Source: Corynebacterium parakroppenstedtii (GTDB taxonomy: Bacteria; Actinomycetota; Actinomycetes; Mycobacteriales; Mycobacteriaceae). Taken from it: a DNA stretch of 64,000 nucleotides. Position numbers and translations under genes: made by a program. The stretch lies in contig NZ_JAGSOA010000003.1 of assembly GCF_019754935.1 (NCBI RefSeq), positions 248,001 to 312,000 of the forward strand, given 5' to 3'. This document shows positions 17,903-26,937 of this stretch, one piece after another. The notes beneath the pieces were generated by a model. The model did no database searches. It was not told the origin of the DNA and saw only the letters and a list, made by a program, of their open reading frames with translations. Every line of letters begins with the position of its first letter. Positions within the stretch are counted from its first letter, which is position 1.

Positions 17903-19210
17903 GTGAGCTCTTCCGATAAAAACGCGACACCCGCACCCGAAAACACCGACACCAGCAGCACGACCCCGCCCCAGGTCACTGGGCGCCCGAGGCTCAAGCA
18001 CCTGGATCAGTCCAGCAAACTGCGCAACGTCCTCTACGAAATCCGCGGGCCGGTCAATGCCGAAGCAGAACGCATGATCGCCGATGGTCACAGAATTCTG
18101 CAGCTCAACACAGGTAACCCGGCAGTCTTCGGCTTCGAAGCGCCCGATGTCATCATGCGCGACATGATCGCGGCCCTGCCCACAGCCCAGGGGTATAGCA
18201 CCGCGAAAGGCATCATCCCGGCGCGCCGTGCCATTGCCACGCGATACGAATTAGTTCCCGGATTCCCCAGCGCCGATATCGACGATATTTACCTGGGTAA
18301 TGGGGTTTCCGAGCTCATCACCATGACTACTCAGGCCCTCCTCGACGATGGTGATGAAGTGCTCATTCCTGCCCCCGATTATCCCCTCTGGACGGCGGCA
18401 ACTTCACTAGCCGGCGGTAAGCCCGTGCATTATTTCTGCCGCGAGGACGATAATTGGAATCCCGACATCGAGGACATCAAAGCTAAGGTCACTCCGAAAA
18501 CTAAGGCAATCGTCGTTATTAACCCGAATAACCCCACTGGGGCTGTCTATAGCCGGGAAACGCTGCAGAAAATTGTCGATATTGCCCGCGAGAATTCACT
18601 CCTCATTCTTGCCGATGAAATCTATGACCGGATTCTTTACGACGATGCCGAACACATCAGCATCGCTTCCCTAGCTCCCGATCTGTTGTGCATCACATTC
18701 AACGGATTGTCCAAGGCATATCGTGTGGCTGGATACCGGTCGGGCTGGATGGTCCTCACTGGCCCCAAGGAGCACGCTAAGGGGTTCATCGAGGGGCTGG
18801 ACTTGCTCGCATCAACGCGCTTGTGCCCCAACGTGCCTGCTCAGCACGCAATCCAGGTGGCGCTTGGCGGAAAACAATCCATCTACGACCTCACACTCCC
18901 CGGCGGCCGCCTGCTAGAGCAACGAAATGTGGCGTACGAAAGGCTCAATGAGATCCCGGGCGTTTCGGTTGTTAAACCGATGGGTGCTTTGTATGCCTTC
19001 CCCAAATTGGATCGGAATGTTTACGACATTCATGATGACGAGCAATTCATGTTTGATCTGTTACGCGCAGAAAAGATTCATCTTGTCCAAGGCACCGGAT
19101 TCAACTGGCCTGAGCCTGACCACTTCCGCGTCGTTACTCTTCCCTGGGCCCGAGATTTGGCCGATGCCATCGAGCGTCTCGGAAATTTCCTGTCCAGCTA
19201 CCACCAGTAA
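17903..19210 (+). CDS. alaT: Alanine aminotransferase AlaT (PLP fold type I)
   Basis: This pyridoxal-phosphate aminotransferase converts pyruvate and glutamate to alanine and 2-oxoglutarate in AlaT-type enzymes. It has 435 residues. After a Thr/Ser-rich N-terminus (about 1-35) come the class I features: YSTAKGIIPARRAIA, NPNNPTGAVYS (substrate/PLP Asn), LADEIYDRILYDD (PLP Asp/Tyr) and FNGLSKAYRVAGYRSGWM, whose Lys forms the Schiff base. Closely similar corynebacterial enzymes are AlaT. The start is the GTG at 17903, with no strong Shine-Dalgarno sequence and a TAGTG-like element just upstream; a leaderless message is possible. Confidence 0.93.
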   Translation: MSSSDKNATPAPENTDTSSTTPPQVTGRPRLKHLDQSSKLRNVLYEIRGPVNAEAERMIADGHRILQLNTGNPAVFGFEAPDVIMRDMIAALPTAQGYSTAKGIIPARRAIATRYELVPGFPSADIDDIYLGNGVSELITMTTQALLDDGDEVLIPAPDYPLWTAATSLAGGKPVHYFCREDDNWNPDIEDIKAKVTPKTKAIVVINPNNPTGAVYSRETLQKIVDIARENSLLILADEIYDRILYDDAEHISIASLAPDLLCITFNGLSKAYRVAGYRSGWMVLTGPKEHAKGFIEGLDLLASTRLCPNVPAQHAIQVALGGKQSIYDLTLPGGRLLEQRNVAYERLNEIPGVSVVKPMGALYAFPKLDRNVYDIHDDEQFMFDLLRAEKIHLVQGTGFNWPEPDHFRVVTLPWARDLADAIERLGNFLSSYHQ

Positions 19211-19404
19211 AGTCCGCGGACACCCATCGACTACGACCTACCTACGCACGCTATTCTGAAAACACGTTACTGTTACTGGAACATACTATCGGTTAGGCGT
19301 CGTCGCTCAGATTTGTCCGGCCTACGCTCCCTTTTACCTGGCCTGCGCATCTGCGACCTGAGCTGCGTTTTTACCGACAGATCCGTCCACTATGAGGAGT
19401 CCTT

Positions 19405-20835
19405 GTGGGTAAACACTCAGCGTCCGGCGACGAACCCTACCAGCCGCGTGGCACCGACACGGCCGACTCGTCGCCCCAACAGGCCCCCATTCCGACGGAA
19501 ACCCGCAGGTCACGACTCAACAACGCGCGTCGCGAAACTAAGCCACAGCCAGTACCCCCACAACCCAAGGCCAGCAAAACCAGCAAACGCTTCCGCCCGC
19601 ACATCAAAGACTGGACACTAGGCCAACGAATCCTCGCCGGATTTCTACTCATCGGCTTCATCCTCAGCGCCATCTCCGCCGTCGCCCTGTGGCCATCAAA
19701 CACCCCGGCCCGCGTCGATAAGTCCTTCCAAGAAACGTCGTCCCTCCCCCAAAACATCGCCGACGGAACCATCGCCGTCACAACTGAGGCAGCATGCGGA
19801 TCCCCCAGCGTCGGCCGGACATTCGACGACACACCACGCGAGCCCACCACATCCACGGGCACCTGCACTCGCGCGATTGTCGACATCACGAGCGGCCCTG
19901 ACAAGGGGAAACGCACGCTCATTGAGACGTCCCACAAACCGGGCGACCCCGACCTCCGCGAGGGCGACAAGATCCGAATGACCCGCCACGCCACCGACGA
20001 CGGCAGCATGGGCTACGCGTTCAACGATTACCAACGCAAAGTACCCATCATCGCGTGGCTCATCATCACAGCTATCGCCATGGTAGCGATCGGATCATGG
20101 CGAGGCGCGCGCTCACTCGTCGGCCTCGTCATCACGATGGCGATCATCGGCGCATTCATGCTCCCCGCCCTCCTCCGCGGCGGCGATCCACTCCTGCTTG
20201 CCGTCACATCATGCGCCCTCATCATGTTCGTCGTGATTTACCTCGTCCACGGAATCAGTTGGAAATCCAGTTCTGCGCTCGCCGGAACAATCATCGCGCT
20301 GGGGCTCGCCGCAATCATGGCTGGTTGGGGTATCGACGGAACCCGACTCCGCGGACTCGGTGAGGAGGACAACCTCCTGGTTCAGCTTTATCTTCCCGAC
20401 GTCACCGTCCACGGGTTGATGCTGGCGGGATTCATCGTTGGCGCGATCGGTGCGCTCAACGACGCTACCGTGGCGCAGGCATCCACCGTCAACGAGCTGG
20501 CTATCATCGACCGCAAGGCATCACCGTGGCGGCTCTTCGCGGGCGGCATGCAAGTGGGGCGAGACCACATCGCGTCCATGTTGTACACGCTGATCCTCAG
20601 CTACGCGGGCGCAGCACTTCCGATGTTATTGCTGATCACCGCCTCGGAAAGGCCGCTGGGGCAGGTGTTGACCTCGGACCTCATCGCCACTGAAATCGTC
20701 AGGTCGGCCGTCGGTGCTATTGCCCTTGCGCTCGCTGTTCCGATTACGACGATTATCGCCGCGGTCACCGTCAAACCTGATCCCGACGCCAGCAACGCAG
20801 GTGGACACGGCCACGTTCATGTACACCATCACTAG
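19405..20835 (+). CDS. YibE/F family membrane protein
   Basis: This 476-residue protein has a basic, Pro/Gln-rich N-terminus (about 1-70), one TM helix (about 72-95) and an external domain (about 100-210) that includes GKRTLIETSHKPGDPDLREGDKIRM. A C-terminal bundle of about seven helices with GSWRGARSLVGLVITM and ALNDATVAQASTVNEL matches the YibE/F-like family. The last residues are His-rich (GGHGHVHVHHH), which could bind metal. The function of the family is not established; export or envelope roles have been suggested. The GTG start at 19405 has GAGGAG upstream. Monocistronic by spacing. Confidence 0.87.
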   Translation: MGKHSASGDEPYQPRGTDTADSSPQQAPIPTETRRSRLNNARRETKPQPVPPQPKASKTSKRFRPHIKDWTLGQRILAGFLLIGFILSAISAVALWPSNTPARVDKSFQETSSLPQNIADGTIAVTTEAACGSPSVGRTFDDTPREPTTSTGTCTRAIVDITSGPDKGKRTLIETSHKPGDPDLREGDKIRMTRHATDDGSMGYAFNDYQRKVPIIAWLIITAIAMVAIGSWRGARSLVGLVITMAIIGAFMLPALLRGGDPLLLAVTSCALIMFVVIYLVHGISWKSSSALAGTIIALGLAAIMAGWGIDGTRLRGLGEEDNLLVQLYLPDVTVHGLMLAGFIVGAIGALNDATVAQASTVNELAIIDRKASPWRLFAGGMQVGRDHIASMLYTLILSYAGAALPMLLLITASERPLGQVLTSDLIATEIVRSAVGAIALALAVPITTIIAAVTVKPDPDASNAGGHGHVHVHHH

Positions 20836-20913
20836 GGTTTGCAGCGACTCGGTGGCGCATCGCCTGGCTAAGCGCGTCACCTAACGGTGTGCGGTAATCC
20901 CCCGCGCCCGGCG

Positions 20914-22290
20914 CTACAAACTGCGCCCCAACGCCCGCACAGACCACCCCGCGCGCATCCACGCGTAAACATCCAGGCAGTTCCGCCCGTCGATAATAAT
21001 TGGCGACGCGACACACGTCCTCGCCTCCGACGGGTCCAGCTGCTTGAACTCCCTCCACTCCGTCGCCACGACTACCACGTCGGCATTGTGCAGCGCATCC
21101 CACACTGTGTCCGCATACATGAGCGTCGGGAAAACCTTCGACGCATTCGTCATCGCCTGAGGGTCGTACACGCTGACCTGTGCACCCGCAAGACTCAACG
21201 CCCCCGCAACTGCCAACGCCGGCGAATCGCGCACGTCGTCCGACTCCGGCTTGAACGCCGCGCCCAGCACAGTCACGCGCGCGTCGTGCAAGGAGCCGCC
21301 GCACGCATCCTTCACCATGCTGACCAGTTTTTCCCGACGCCGAAGATTGATCGCGTCCACCTCACGCAGGAAGGTCAACGCCTGGTCAGCGCCCAATTCG
21401 CCGGCGCGGGCCATAAACGCCCGGATGTCCTTCGGCAGGCAACCACCCCCGAACCCGAGCCCGGCGTTGAGGAACTTCCTCCCGATACGCTCATCCGCGC
21501 CGATCGCGTCGGCAAGCACTGTGATATCCGCCCCCGACGCCTCGCACACCTCGGACACCGCGTTAATGAAGCTAATTTTTGTCGCCAGAAACGCATTCGC
21601 CGAGACTTTCACCAGCTCAGACGTCGCAAAATCAGTGACCAGCAACGGGGTTCCCTCTGCCAGGGGTTGGGTATAAATCTTCCTGGCGACGTCTTCTACC
21701 TCGGAAGGCGAATTCTGCACACCAAGGACAATGCGATCCGGATGAATCGTGTCCTGCACAGCGTGGCCTTCGCGAAGGAACTCCGGATTCCACGCAATAT
21801 CCACCGACGTCTCCTCAGCAGAAGTGGTGGAACTATCCGCGGCAGCAGAGGCACTATCCGCAGCCTGCGAAGCAACCAGTCGATCAGTCAACTCCTGAAG
21901 CGCACGCGCGGTCCCCACAGGAACCGTCGATTTCCCAAAAATAATGTGCCGCCCCCGCAATAACGGCACCAAATTCGTGACAGCAGAGCGAACAAAAGTC
22001 ATATCAGCTGCATACGAATTCTTCTGTTGCGGAGTGCCGACACCTAAAAAATGGACATGCGCAAAATCCGCCGCTTCCTGGTATGACGTCGTGAAATGGA
22101 GCCGCCCCGAGGAAATATGCTTCCGAATAAGACCGTCTAAGCCAGGCTCAAAAAACGGCGTCTCTCCGCGCGAAAGGAGCTCGATTTTATGCGGATCAAC
22201 GTCCACCCCGATGACCTCATGCCCTAATTCCGCCATGCACGCCGCATGCGTTGACCCCAGGTATCCCGTTCCAATCACAGACATCCGCAT
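20914..22290 (-). CDS. udgA: UDP-glucose 6-dehydrogenase
   Basis: The enzyme oxidises UDP-glucose to UDP-glucuronate with NAD, providing sugar acids for envelope glycans. The Rossmann motif is VIGTGYLGSTHAACMAELGHEV, the catalytic Cys is in GLGFGGGCLPKD, and the NAD-contact AWNPEFLREG and C-terminal DGRNCLD segments are present. I start at the ATG at 22290 because the Rossmann fold begins there; the frame runs 12 codons further to 22326, and neither site has a strong ribosome binding site. This gives 458 residues. An Ala/Ser-rich insert (about 167-187, SQAADSASAAADSS) precedes AWNPEF and is longer than usual. It follows dcd on the same strand. Confidence 0.93.
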   Translation of the reverse strand: MRMSVIGTGYLGSTHAACMAELGHEVIGVDVDPHKIELLSRGETPFFEPGLDGLIRKHISSGRLHFTTSYQEAADFAHVHFLGVGTPQQKNSYAADMTFVRSAVTNLVPLLRGRHIIFGKSTVPVGTARALQELTDRLVASQAADSASAAADSSTTSAEETSVDIAWNPEFLREGHAVQDTIHPDRIVLGVQNSPSEVEDVARKIYTQPLAEGTPLLVTDFATSELVKVSANAFLATKISFINAVSEVCEASGADITVLADAIGADERIGRKFLNAGLGFGGGCLPKDIRAFMARAGELGADQALTFLREVDAINLRRREKLVSMVKDACGGSLHDARVTVLGAAFKPESDDVRDSPALAVAGALSLAGAQVSVYDPQAMTNASKVFPTLMYADTVWDALHNADVVVVATEWREFKQLDPSEARTCVASPIIIDGRNCLDVYAWMRAGWSVRALGRSL

Positions 22291-22360
22291 GCCCATGAAT
22301 TTACGCGGAAGACACCGCTGAAGCATGTTCGGCCATGGCTCACTGCGAGAATGCGGGCGA

Positions 22361-22924
22361 TCAGCGGAAGTTCATGTATGCTCTCGACGCCGTCGGCCCG
22401 CGTTGACCCTGATACTTCGAGCCCAATGACCCCGACCCATACGGTGTTTCCGCAGGGCTGGACATCATGAACAACGCCAGCTGGCCTACTTTCATCTCGG
22501 GATACAGAGCGATCGGCAAATTAGAAGCATTCGATAACTCGAACGTGATGTAGCCGTTAAACCCAGGATCGATAAACCCTGCCGTGGAGTGCGTCAATAG
22601 CCCCAACCGGCCCAAGGACGACTTCCCCTCGAGGCGACCAGCCAAATCCGCTGGCAGGGTGAACTCTTCCAATGTTGACCCCAACACAAACTCCCCGGGG
22701 TGGAGGATGAACGCGTCGCCCTCCTTCACCTCCACTAACGACGTGAGATCTTCCTGCTCTTCTTTGGGATCGATATGCGTATAGCGCGCATTATTGAAGA
22801 CGCGAAAGTAGCGGTCCAGGCGAACATCAATACTGCTCGGTTGGACCATCGTCGGATCGAAGGGAGAAATACCTAGGTGTCCAGAATCGATTGCAGAACG
22901 AATGTCACGGTCGGAGAGAATCAC
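22361..22924 (-). CDS. dcd: dCTP deaminase
   Basis: It deaminates dCTP (and in some relatives also hydrolyses the product to dUMP) for thymidylate synthesis. Key motifs are LSDRDI at the N-terminus, [21 protein letters not shown] and [19 protein letters not shown] with the catalytic Glu, followed by [11 protein letters not shown] choose the GTG at 22924 because the family begins at this VILSDRDI sequence; it gives 187 residues, the usual size. The frame extends 14 codons further without support. The dcd-udgA order is seen in other corynebacteria. Confidence 0.95.
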   Translation of the reverse strand: MILSDRDIRSAIDSGHLGISPFDPTMVQPSSIDVRLDRYFRVFNNARYTHIDPKEEQEDLTSLVEVKEGDAFILHPGEFVLGSTLEEFTLPADLAGRLEGKSSLGRLGLLTHSTAGFIDPGFNGYITFELSNASNLPIALYPEMKVGQLALFMMSSPAETPYGSGSLGSKYQGQRGPTASRAYMNFR

Positions 22925-23121
22925 AGGCCATAGTTTACCCCCGGCCTGCCGGAACCCCACAAGCATATGGCTCTATCCGCTCCACTACCACCAGCACGTT
23001 GACCGGGAGTTTTGTTGGCTCAAAAGTGGCAATGCTACGGTAAAGGGGGAACATGCGTTGCAGTGTTCGCTGATCACGTTTGGGTCATGCGTATCACGAA
23101 TTTTTCATAGCAGTTCTTCAT

Positions 23122-23195
23122 GCCGATGTAGTTCAATGGTAGAACTCTTGCTTCCCAAGCAAGCGGCGCGGGTTCGATTCCCGTCATCGGCTCCA
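23122..23195 (+). tRNA. tRNA-Gly (anticodon CCC)
   Basis: A full cloverleaf: acceptor GCCGATG/CATCGGC, D arm GTTC-AATGGTA-GAAC, anticodon stem CTTGC/GCAAG with loop TTCCCAA (anticodon CCC), 4-base variable region, T arm GCGGG-TTCGATT-CCCGT, and an encoded CCA (23193-23195). An intrinsic terminator follows within five bases. No integrase or att-like duplication is seen next to it. Confidence 0.97.
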
Positions 23196-23199
23196 CATA

Positions 23200-23246
23200 A
23201 ACAAGCCCCTGGTCACACGGTTGTGGCCAAGGGCTTGTTGTTTTTA
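23200..23246 (+). terminator. Intrinsic terminator after tRNA-Gly
   Basis: AACAAGCCC pairs with GGGCTTGTT (further pairing TGG/CCA inside), followed by GTTTTTATT. It ends the tRNA transcript just before the convergent MFS gene. Confidence 0.9.
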
Positions 23247-23261
23247 TTCCTTCAGATCCAG

Positions 23262-24689
23262 TTACTCCACCATGTCCATGTTGTGTCGCTCGGGTAGAGC
23301 CACAGCACCAGCAACCGCGATAAAGAATGACGCGCCAAATATGGTGAAGACCAATGGTGTTGACCCCCACTCCAAAAAGATCGGAACGATCAAGGGCGCC
23401 ACCACACCTGCCACTCGACCGACGGCTGCAGCCGCGCCAGTTCCGGTCCCCCGCATCGCCGTCGGGTAGATCTCCGGGCCGATCGCGTACAAGGCACCCC
23501 ACGCGCCCAAGTTAAAGAAGCTCAGCAACAGGCCTGTGATGATGATTCCCGTCGCCCCGGACTGCAGGCCAAACAGAATCGCCGACACCGCAGAACCACA
23601 CAAGAACACCGACAGCGTCAGGCGTCGGCCCCATTTTTCAATCAACCATGCCGCTGCTGCGTAACCCGGCAGCTGTGCCAGGGTCATCATCAACGTGAAC
23701 TCGAAGGACTTCACCAGCGAGTGTCCCTGCAGATACAACAAGGTCGGCATCCACGTAAACGCTCCGTAATAGGCCAGGTTGACGAAGAACCACACTACCC
23801 ACAGGGCAGTCGTGCGGCCTCGCATGTGGGCACTGAATATCGAGGAGTCTCCACCAGCTTTCTCACCTAGGCGGTTCTTCTCCACGGTGACCCCGTCCAC
23901 CGTGCCCTTAGTGGTATCTCCCTTGGCGACGGACGTCGGCGTCAACGCCACTGCTTCATCGAAAGGAACCGTCGAATCACGTGACGATCCTTTCTCGAAG
24001 AGGCGAACGCTGCGCTCGGCCTCCGCAAGGCGACCCCGGCTCTCCAAGAAGCGCACAGACTCGGGTAGTCCGTGACGAACAACTAGGGCGTAGACGGCGG
24101 GGACGATTCCCACCAGCAGTGCCCACCGCCAGCCGGGCCAGCCGCCCCATTCCTTCGGCACCAGGAAGTAACCGAGCAGCGCGGACATGATCCAGCCGAC
24201 CGCCCAGAACGATTCCAACGCCACAACGATGCGCCCGCGGTTCTTCCGCGGGGCAAACTCAGAGACCAGCGTCGACGCGACCGGTAATTCCGCACCAAGG
24301 CCCACGCCGACGATGAAGCGCAGGATCAGCAGCATGACTAAGCCGACGGAAAACGCCGCGGCACCCGTCGCGATGCCGTAAGTCAGCAGGGTGAGGGCGA
24401 AAACATTGCGGCGCCCCCACTTGTCAGCGAGCAAACCGCCGACGGAGGCGCCAATCATCATGCCCACGAAACCAATGGATCCCAACCAGGAGGCTTGCGT
24501 GTTCGACAGGGACCACTCTGCCACCAACGCGGCCATCACATAGCTGATCAAACCGACGTCCATGGCGTCCAGAGCCCACCCGACACCTGAACCAACGAGA
24601 AGTTTGCGATGTTCGCGACCGAAAGGCAATGAATCGAGCCGGTCAGAACGCGTAGGGAGCTGGGAATGGACGGTCTGTGATGCGCGCAT
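23262..24689 (-). CDS. MFS transporter, metabolite:H+ symporter type
   Basis: This 475-residue major facilitator has twelve hydrophobic segments and a long central cytoplasmic loop (about 215-280). Family signs are GWALDAMDVGLISYVM in helix 1, the loop 2-3 motif GLLADKWGRRNVF, the helix 4-5 segment RFIVGVGLGAELPVASTLVSEF and PESVRFLESRGR after helix 6. This resembles the group containing NaiP-like niacin and aromatic-acid carriers; the substrate cannot be read from sequence. I start at the ATG at 24689, which has GGAAG six bases upstream, rather than 11 codons earlier. It lies 97 bases after the VanW-PrsW-PAP2 operon and may be separate. Confidence 0.88.
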   Translation of the reverse strand: MRASQTVHSQLPTRSDRLDSLPFGREHRKLLVGSGVGWALDAMDVGLISYVMAALVAEWSLSNTQASWLGSIGFVGMMIGASVGGLLADKWGRRNVFALTLLTYGIATGAAAFSVGLVMLLILRFIVGVGLGAELPVASTLVSEFAPRKNRGRIVVALESFWAVGWIMSALLGYFLVPKEWGGWPGWRWALLVGIVPAVYALVVRHGLPESVRFLESRGRLAEAERSVRLFEKGSSRDSTVPFDEAVALTPTSVAKGDTTKGTVDGVTVEKNRLGEKAGGDSSIFSAHMRGRTTALWVVWFFVNLAYYGAFTWMPTLLYLQGHSLVKSFEFTLMMTLAQLPGYAAAAWLIEKWGRRLTLSVFLCGSAVSAILFGLQSGATGIIITGLLLSFFNLGAWGALYAIGPEIYPTAMRGTGTGAAAAVGRVAGVVAPLIVPIFLEWGSTPLVFTIFGASFFIAVAGAVALPERHNMDMVE

Positions 24690-24786
24690 GTCTATCTTCC
24701 GTGAGAGCTTTACGCAGGACAATAGCGCCCATCACGCCAATTGAAAAGAGAACCCACCCGAAAGTGTTCAGCTTATCTATTACTTA

Positions 24787-26037
24787 TTATTTATTAATCG
24801 ATTTACGACGACGGGACATCCACCACGTCTGAACAAGCGGCACCGCGGCAGCCAACGTCCATCCAAGAATAATGTCGAAAACGTAGTGCTCAGCGAAGAA
24901 AACCAACGCAAATCCCATTGTTAGCGCGTAAATCAACGCAATACTTCCCCATTTCCACCGACGACGGCTGAACAGAAAAGTAGCGAAATACATCGTTATT
25001 CCGGCATGCAAGGACGGAATCGCCGAGACCAAATTCGACGACGCTTGTGCTTTAGCGAGCGGGCCTTCGCCCACGGGGACAGGCTCCACAGGACCTAAGG
25101 TCGGACCATCAGTGCGTTCCTCACGGCGGGCACCGTCCTGAAAATCTTTGACGCCATCAGCCAGACCAAAGGGGGCAATCTGGCTCCACGCATGGGCAGT
25201 GAGGCGTTCAACCCAGGGTTCGGGCGAGTCATTCTTATTGTTCACCGGGCCCAAGATAGAACCCTCACCAGCATGTTCAGCGGAGAACATACACGGCGTA
25301 TGAGAAGGCTGGTCGGCTACGTCGGCAGGTGTGCACCGCGCTGCCGCCCACGGAGGAGCCGCGGGAACAAAAACATAAATTCCCAAACCAATAAATGAAA
25401 CGGCGAGCAAACCAACAATGTATCGACGAAATTCCGCGCGTGACCGTAACCATTCAATAAACGCCACCGTGTAGGGCATGAAGAAATATGAGGAATACAC
25501 AGCCATGAGAATGAATTCCCACCAGGGTGCATCCGCGTAGCGCCAATGTTCTTGAAGCCACACATTCGGCAGTGTTCCGCCGAAAAGCCAGCGATCAACA
25601 TCGGGAGCCAAGTGCCATTGGACCGGAATCCCCATCCAACCGACGACGGTTTTGATTCCCCGATATGCGAGCAGAAAGAGAATGAACAGGCCCCAGTCCA
25701 CCAGAATGTAGGCCAGGCGGCTGTGCCCTAACGAATAAATTGCGAAACTGACAAAAAGCAGTGGAACCAGCAGCGATCCCACTTCCGACCAGCCGGCGAG
25801 TACGCCGATCGCACAGACCGCCACTACCCATAAGGCCATTCCCACACGACGCGTCGTGACTAATTGATCCTGCGAAAGAGATCGTAGCCCCGGAAGCCGA
25901 TAGCGATACGTACCTCTGTTAGCGAACCGACGGCGACAATGCTTAGTCCACCGTTCCTTCACCGATCGATCTCGACTAGCTCGATCCTTGAGACTCTGAT
26001 CATTTTTGTGATCCGGATAGATGTCAGTCGCTGTCAC
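24787..26037 (-). CDS. PAP2/AUR1-like membrane phosphatase or phosphotransferase
   Basis: This 416-residue protein has about seven to eight hydrophobic segments. The C-terminal half carries the PAP2-superfamily motifs SAIPSLHAG (about residue 350) and FAEHYVFDIILGW (about 390), the second with the catalytic His. In their AUR1/inositolphosphotransferase-like setting these proteins move phospho-alcohol groups between lipids. A charged external loop (about 245-335) separates the motifs. I start at the GTG at 26037, which overlaps the prsW stop (GTGA) and has GGGAGG four bases upstream; translation is coupled. It is third in a VanW-PrsW-PAP2 operon, suggesting an envelope or lipid-linked glycan role. 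The substrate is unknown. Confidence 0.82.
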   Translation of the reverse strand: MTATDIYPDHKNDQSLKDRASRDRSVKERWTKHCRRRFANRGTYRYRLPGLRSLSQDQLVTTRRVGMALWVVAVCAIGVLAGWSEVGSLLVPLLFVSFAIYSLGHSRLAYILVDWGLFILFLLAYRGIKTVVGWMGIPVQWHLAPDVDRWLFGGTLPNVWLQEHWRYADAPWWEFILMAVYSSYFFMPYTVAFIEWLRSRAEFRRYIVGLLAVSFIGLGIYVFVPAAPPWAAARCTPADVADQPSHTPCMFSAEHAGEGSILGPVNNKNDSPEPWVERLTAHAWSQIAPFGLADGVKDFQDGARREERTDGPTLGPVEPVPVGEGPLAKAQASSNLVSAIPSLHAGITMYFATFLFSRRRWKWGSIALIYALTMGFALVFFAEHYVFDIILGWTLAAAVPLVQTWWMSRRRKSINK

Positions 26038-26927
26038 GCAACCTCCCACGAAGACGTCGATTTGCGACGAGAGGTCGACCGCGACCACACGATCAGAGAT
26101 AGTAATCCGAGCACGCTGATGAATACGACGCCGATGTGCAGGATCCACAAGGATGTTCCGTCCCACACAGCGTGCAGCATGACCGCGGTTACCCAGGCCC
26201 AGACAAACACCCGTCGGCCATTGCTCGGTGCAGGCGTATCAGCGCACCGCCACAACGCCCACACTGTGAACCCTGTCCACGCCACGTGGCCCGCCGGGGA
26301 CAAGAGCCCACGCAGCAAGAGGGTCGCACTCACGGCGTCCACATTCCCGTGCGTAGCAATAAGCGCATTAAGGCCGTACCCCATCGTTTCCAGCACGGCG
26401 AACCCGGCACCGGAGGCGACGCCCAGCACAACACCCATTCCCGCAGTCCGACGCCGACCCCACAGGTAAATCACTCCGGGGACAATGAGCTTGGCCGTTT
26501 CCTCGATGACGGCCACAGCCAACATGCCTAACCAAGGCATGCGGTGTAAGACGTCGAACTCTAACGAACCTGCAGTGGTTGTCCCGACGATTCCGCCAAA
26601 AACAGCGGTGAGCGCAACCAGCCCCTCGTGGCCGTGAACGCGCTGGTCGGCAGCGTAGGCAACAAAAAGCACAGCAAGCGGAACCGTAACTGCGCCGATG
26701 AGGAGCAGCGTCGGAAAAAGATTGAGGTTATCCGTCCGAACCATGACGCGCATCACGACGGAATAGGCGATAACGCCGACGACGAGGGTCACCAGCCCCC
26801 ACCCAACTCCTCGACGGCGCGACGAAACCGAGGGGCTACCTACAGCGTCCGAGTATGGGCCTCCCGAATATGGATCGGGGAATGCCGGTCCCTGTGACGA
26901 CAAATCACGGGGCGAAGGAAAGCTCAC
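26034..26927 (-). CDS. PrsW family intramembrane metalloprotease
   Basis: This 297-residue protein has about eight hydrophobic segments after a Pro/Ser-rich N-terminus (about 1-38). The PrsW signatures are all present: IEETAK (EExxK, about residue 140), FAVLETMGYG, HVAWTGF and MLHAVWDGTS, whose His, Glu and Asp residues are the putative metal ligands and catalytic groups. Firmicute PrsW cleaves an anti-sigma factor; the substrate of actinobacterial homologues is mostly unknown. The GTG start at 26927 lies ten bases after the VanW gene, and the stop overlaps the PAP2 gene. Confidence 0.9.
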   Translation of the reverse strand: MSFPSPRDLSSQGPAFPDPYSGGPYSDAVGSPSVSSRRRGVGWGLVTLVVGVIAYSVVMRVMVRTDNLNLFPTLLLIGAVTVPLAVLFVAYAADQRVHGHEGLVALTAVFGGIVGTTTAGSLEFDVLHRMPWLGMLAVAVIEETAKLIVPGVIYLWGRRRTAGMGVVLGVASGAGFAVLETMGYGLNALIATHGNVDAVSATLLLRGLLSPAGHVAWTGFTVWALWRCADTPAPSNGRRVFVWAWVTAVMLHAVWDGTSLWILHIGVVFISVLGLLSLIVWSRSTSRRKSTSSWEVA

Positions 26928-26937
26928 GAGTACCTCT

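Noticed and set aside
23122..23246. tRNA-Gly as an integration site
   Set aside because: No integrase, phage gene or repeated tRNA 3' end is seen in the flanks.
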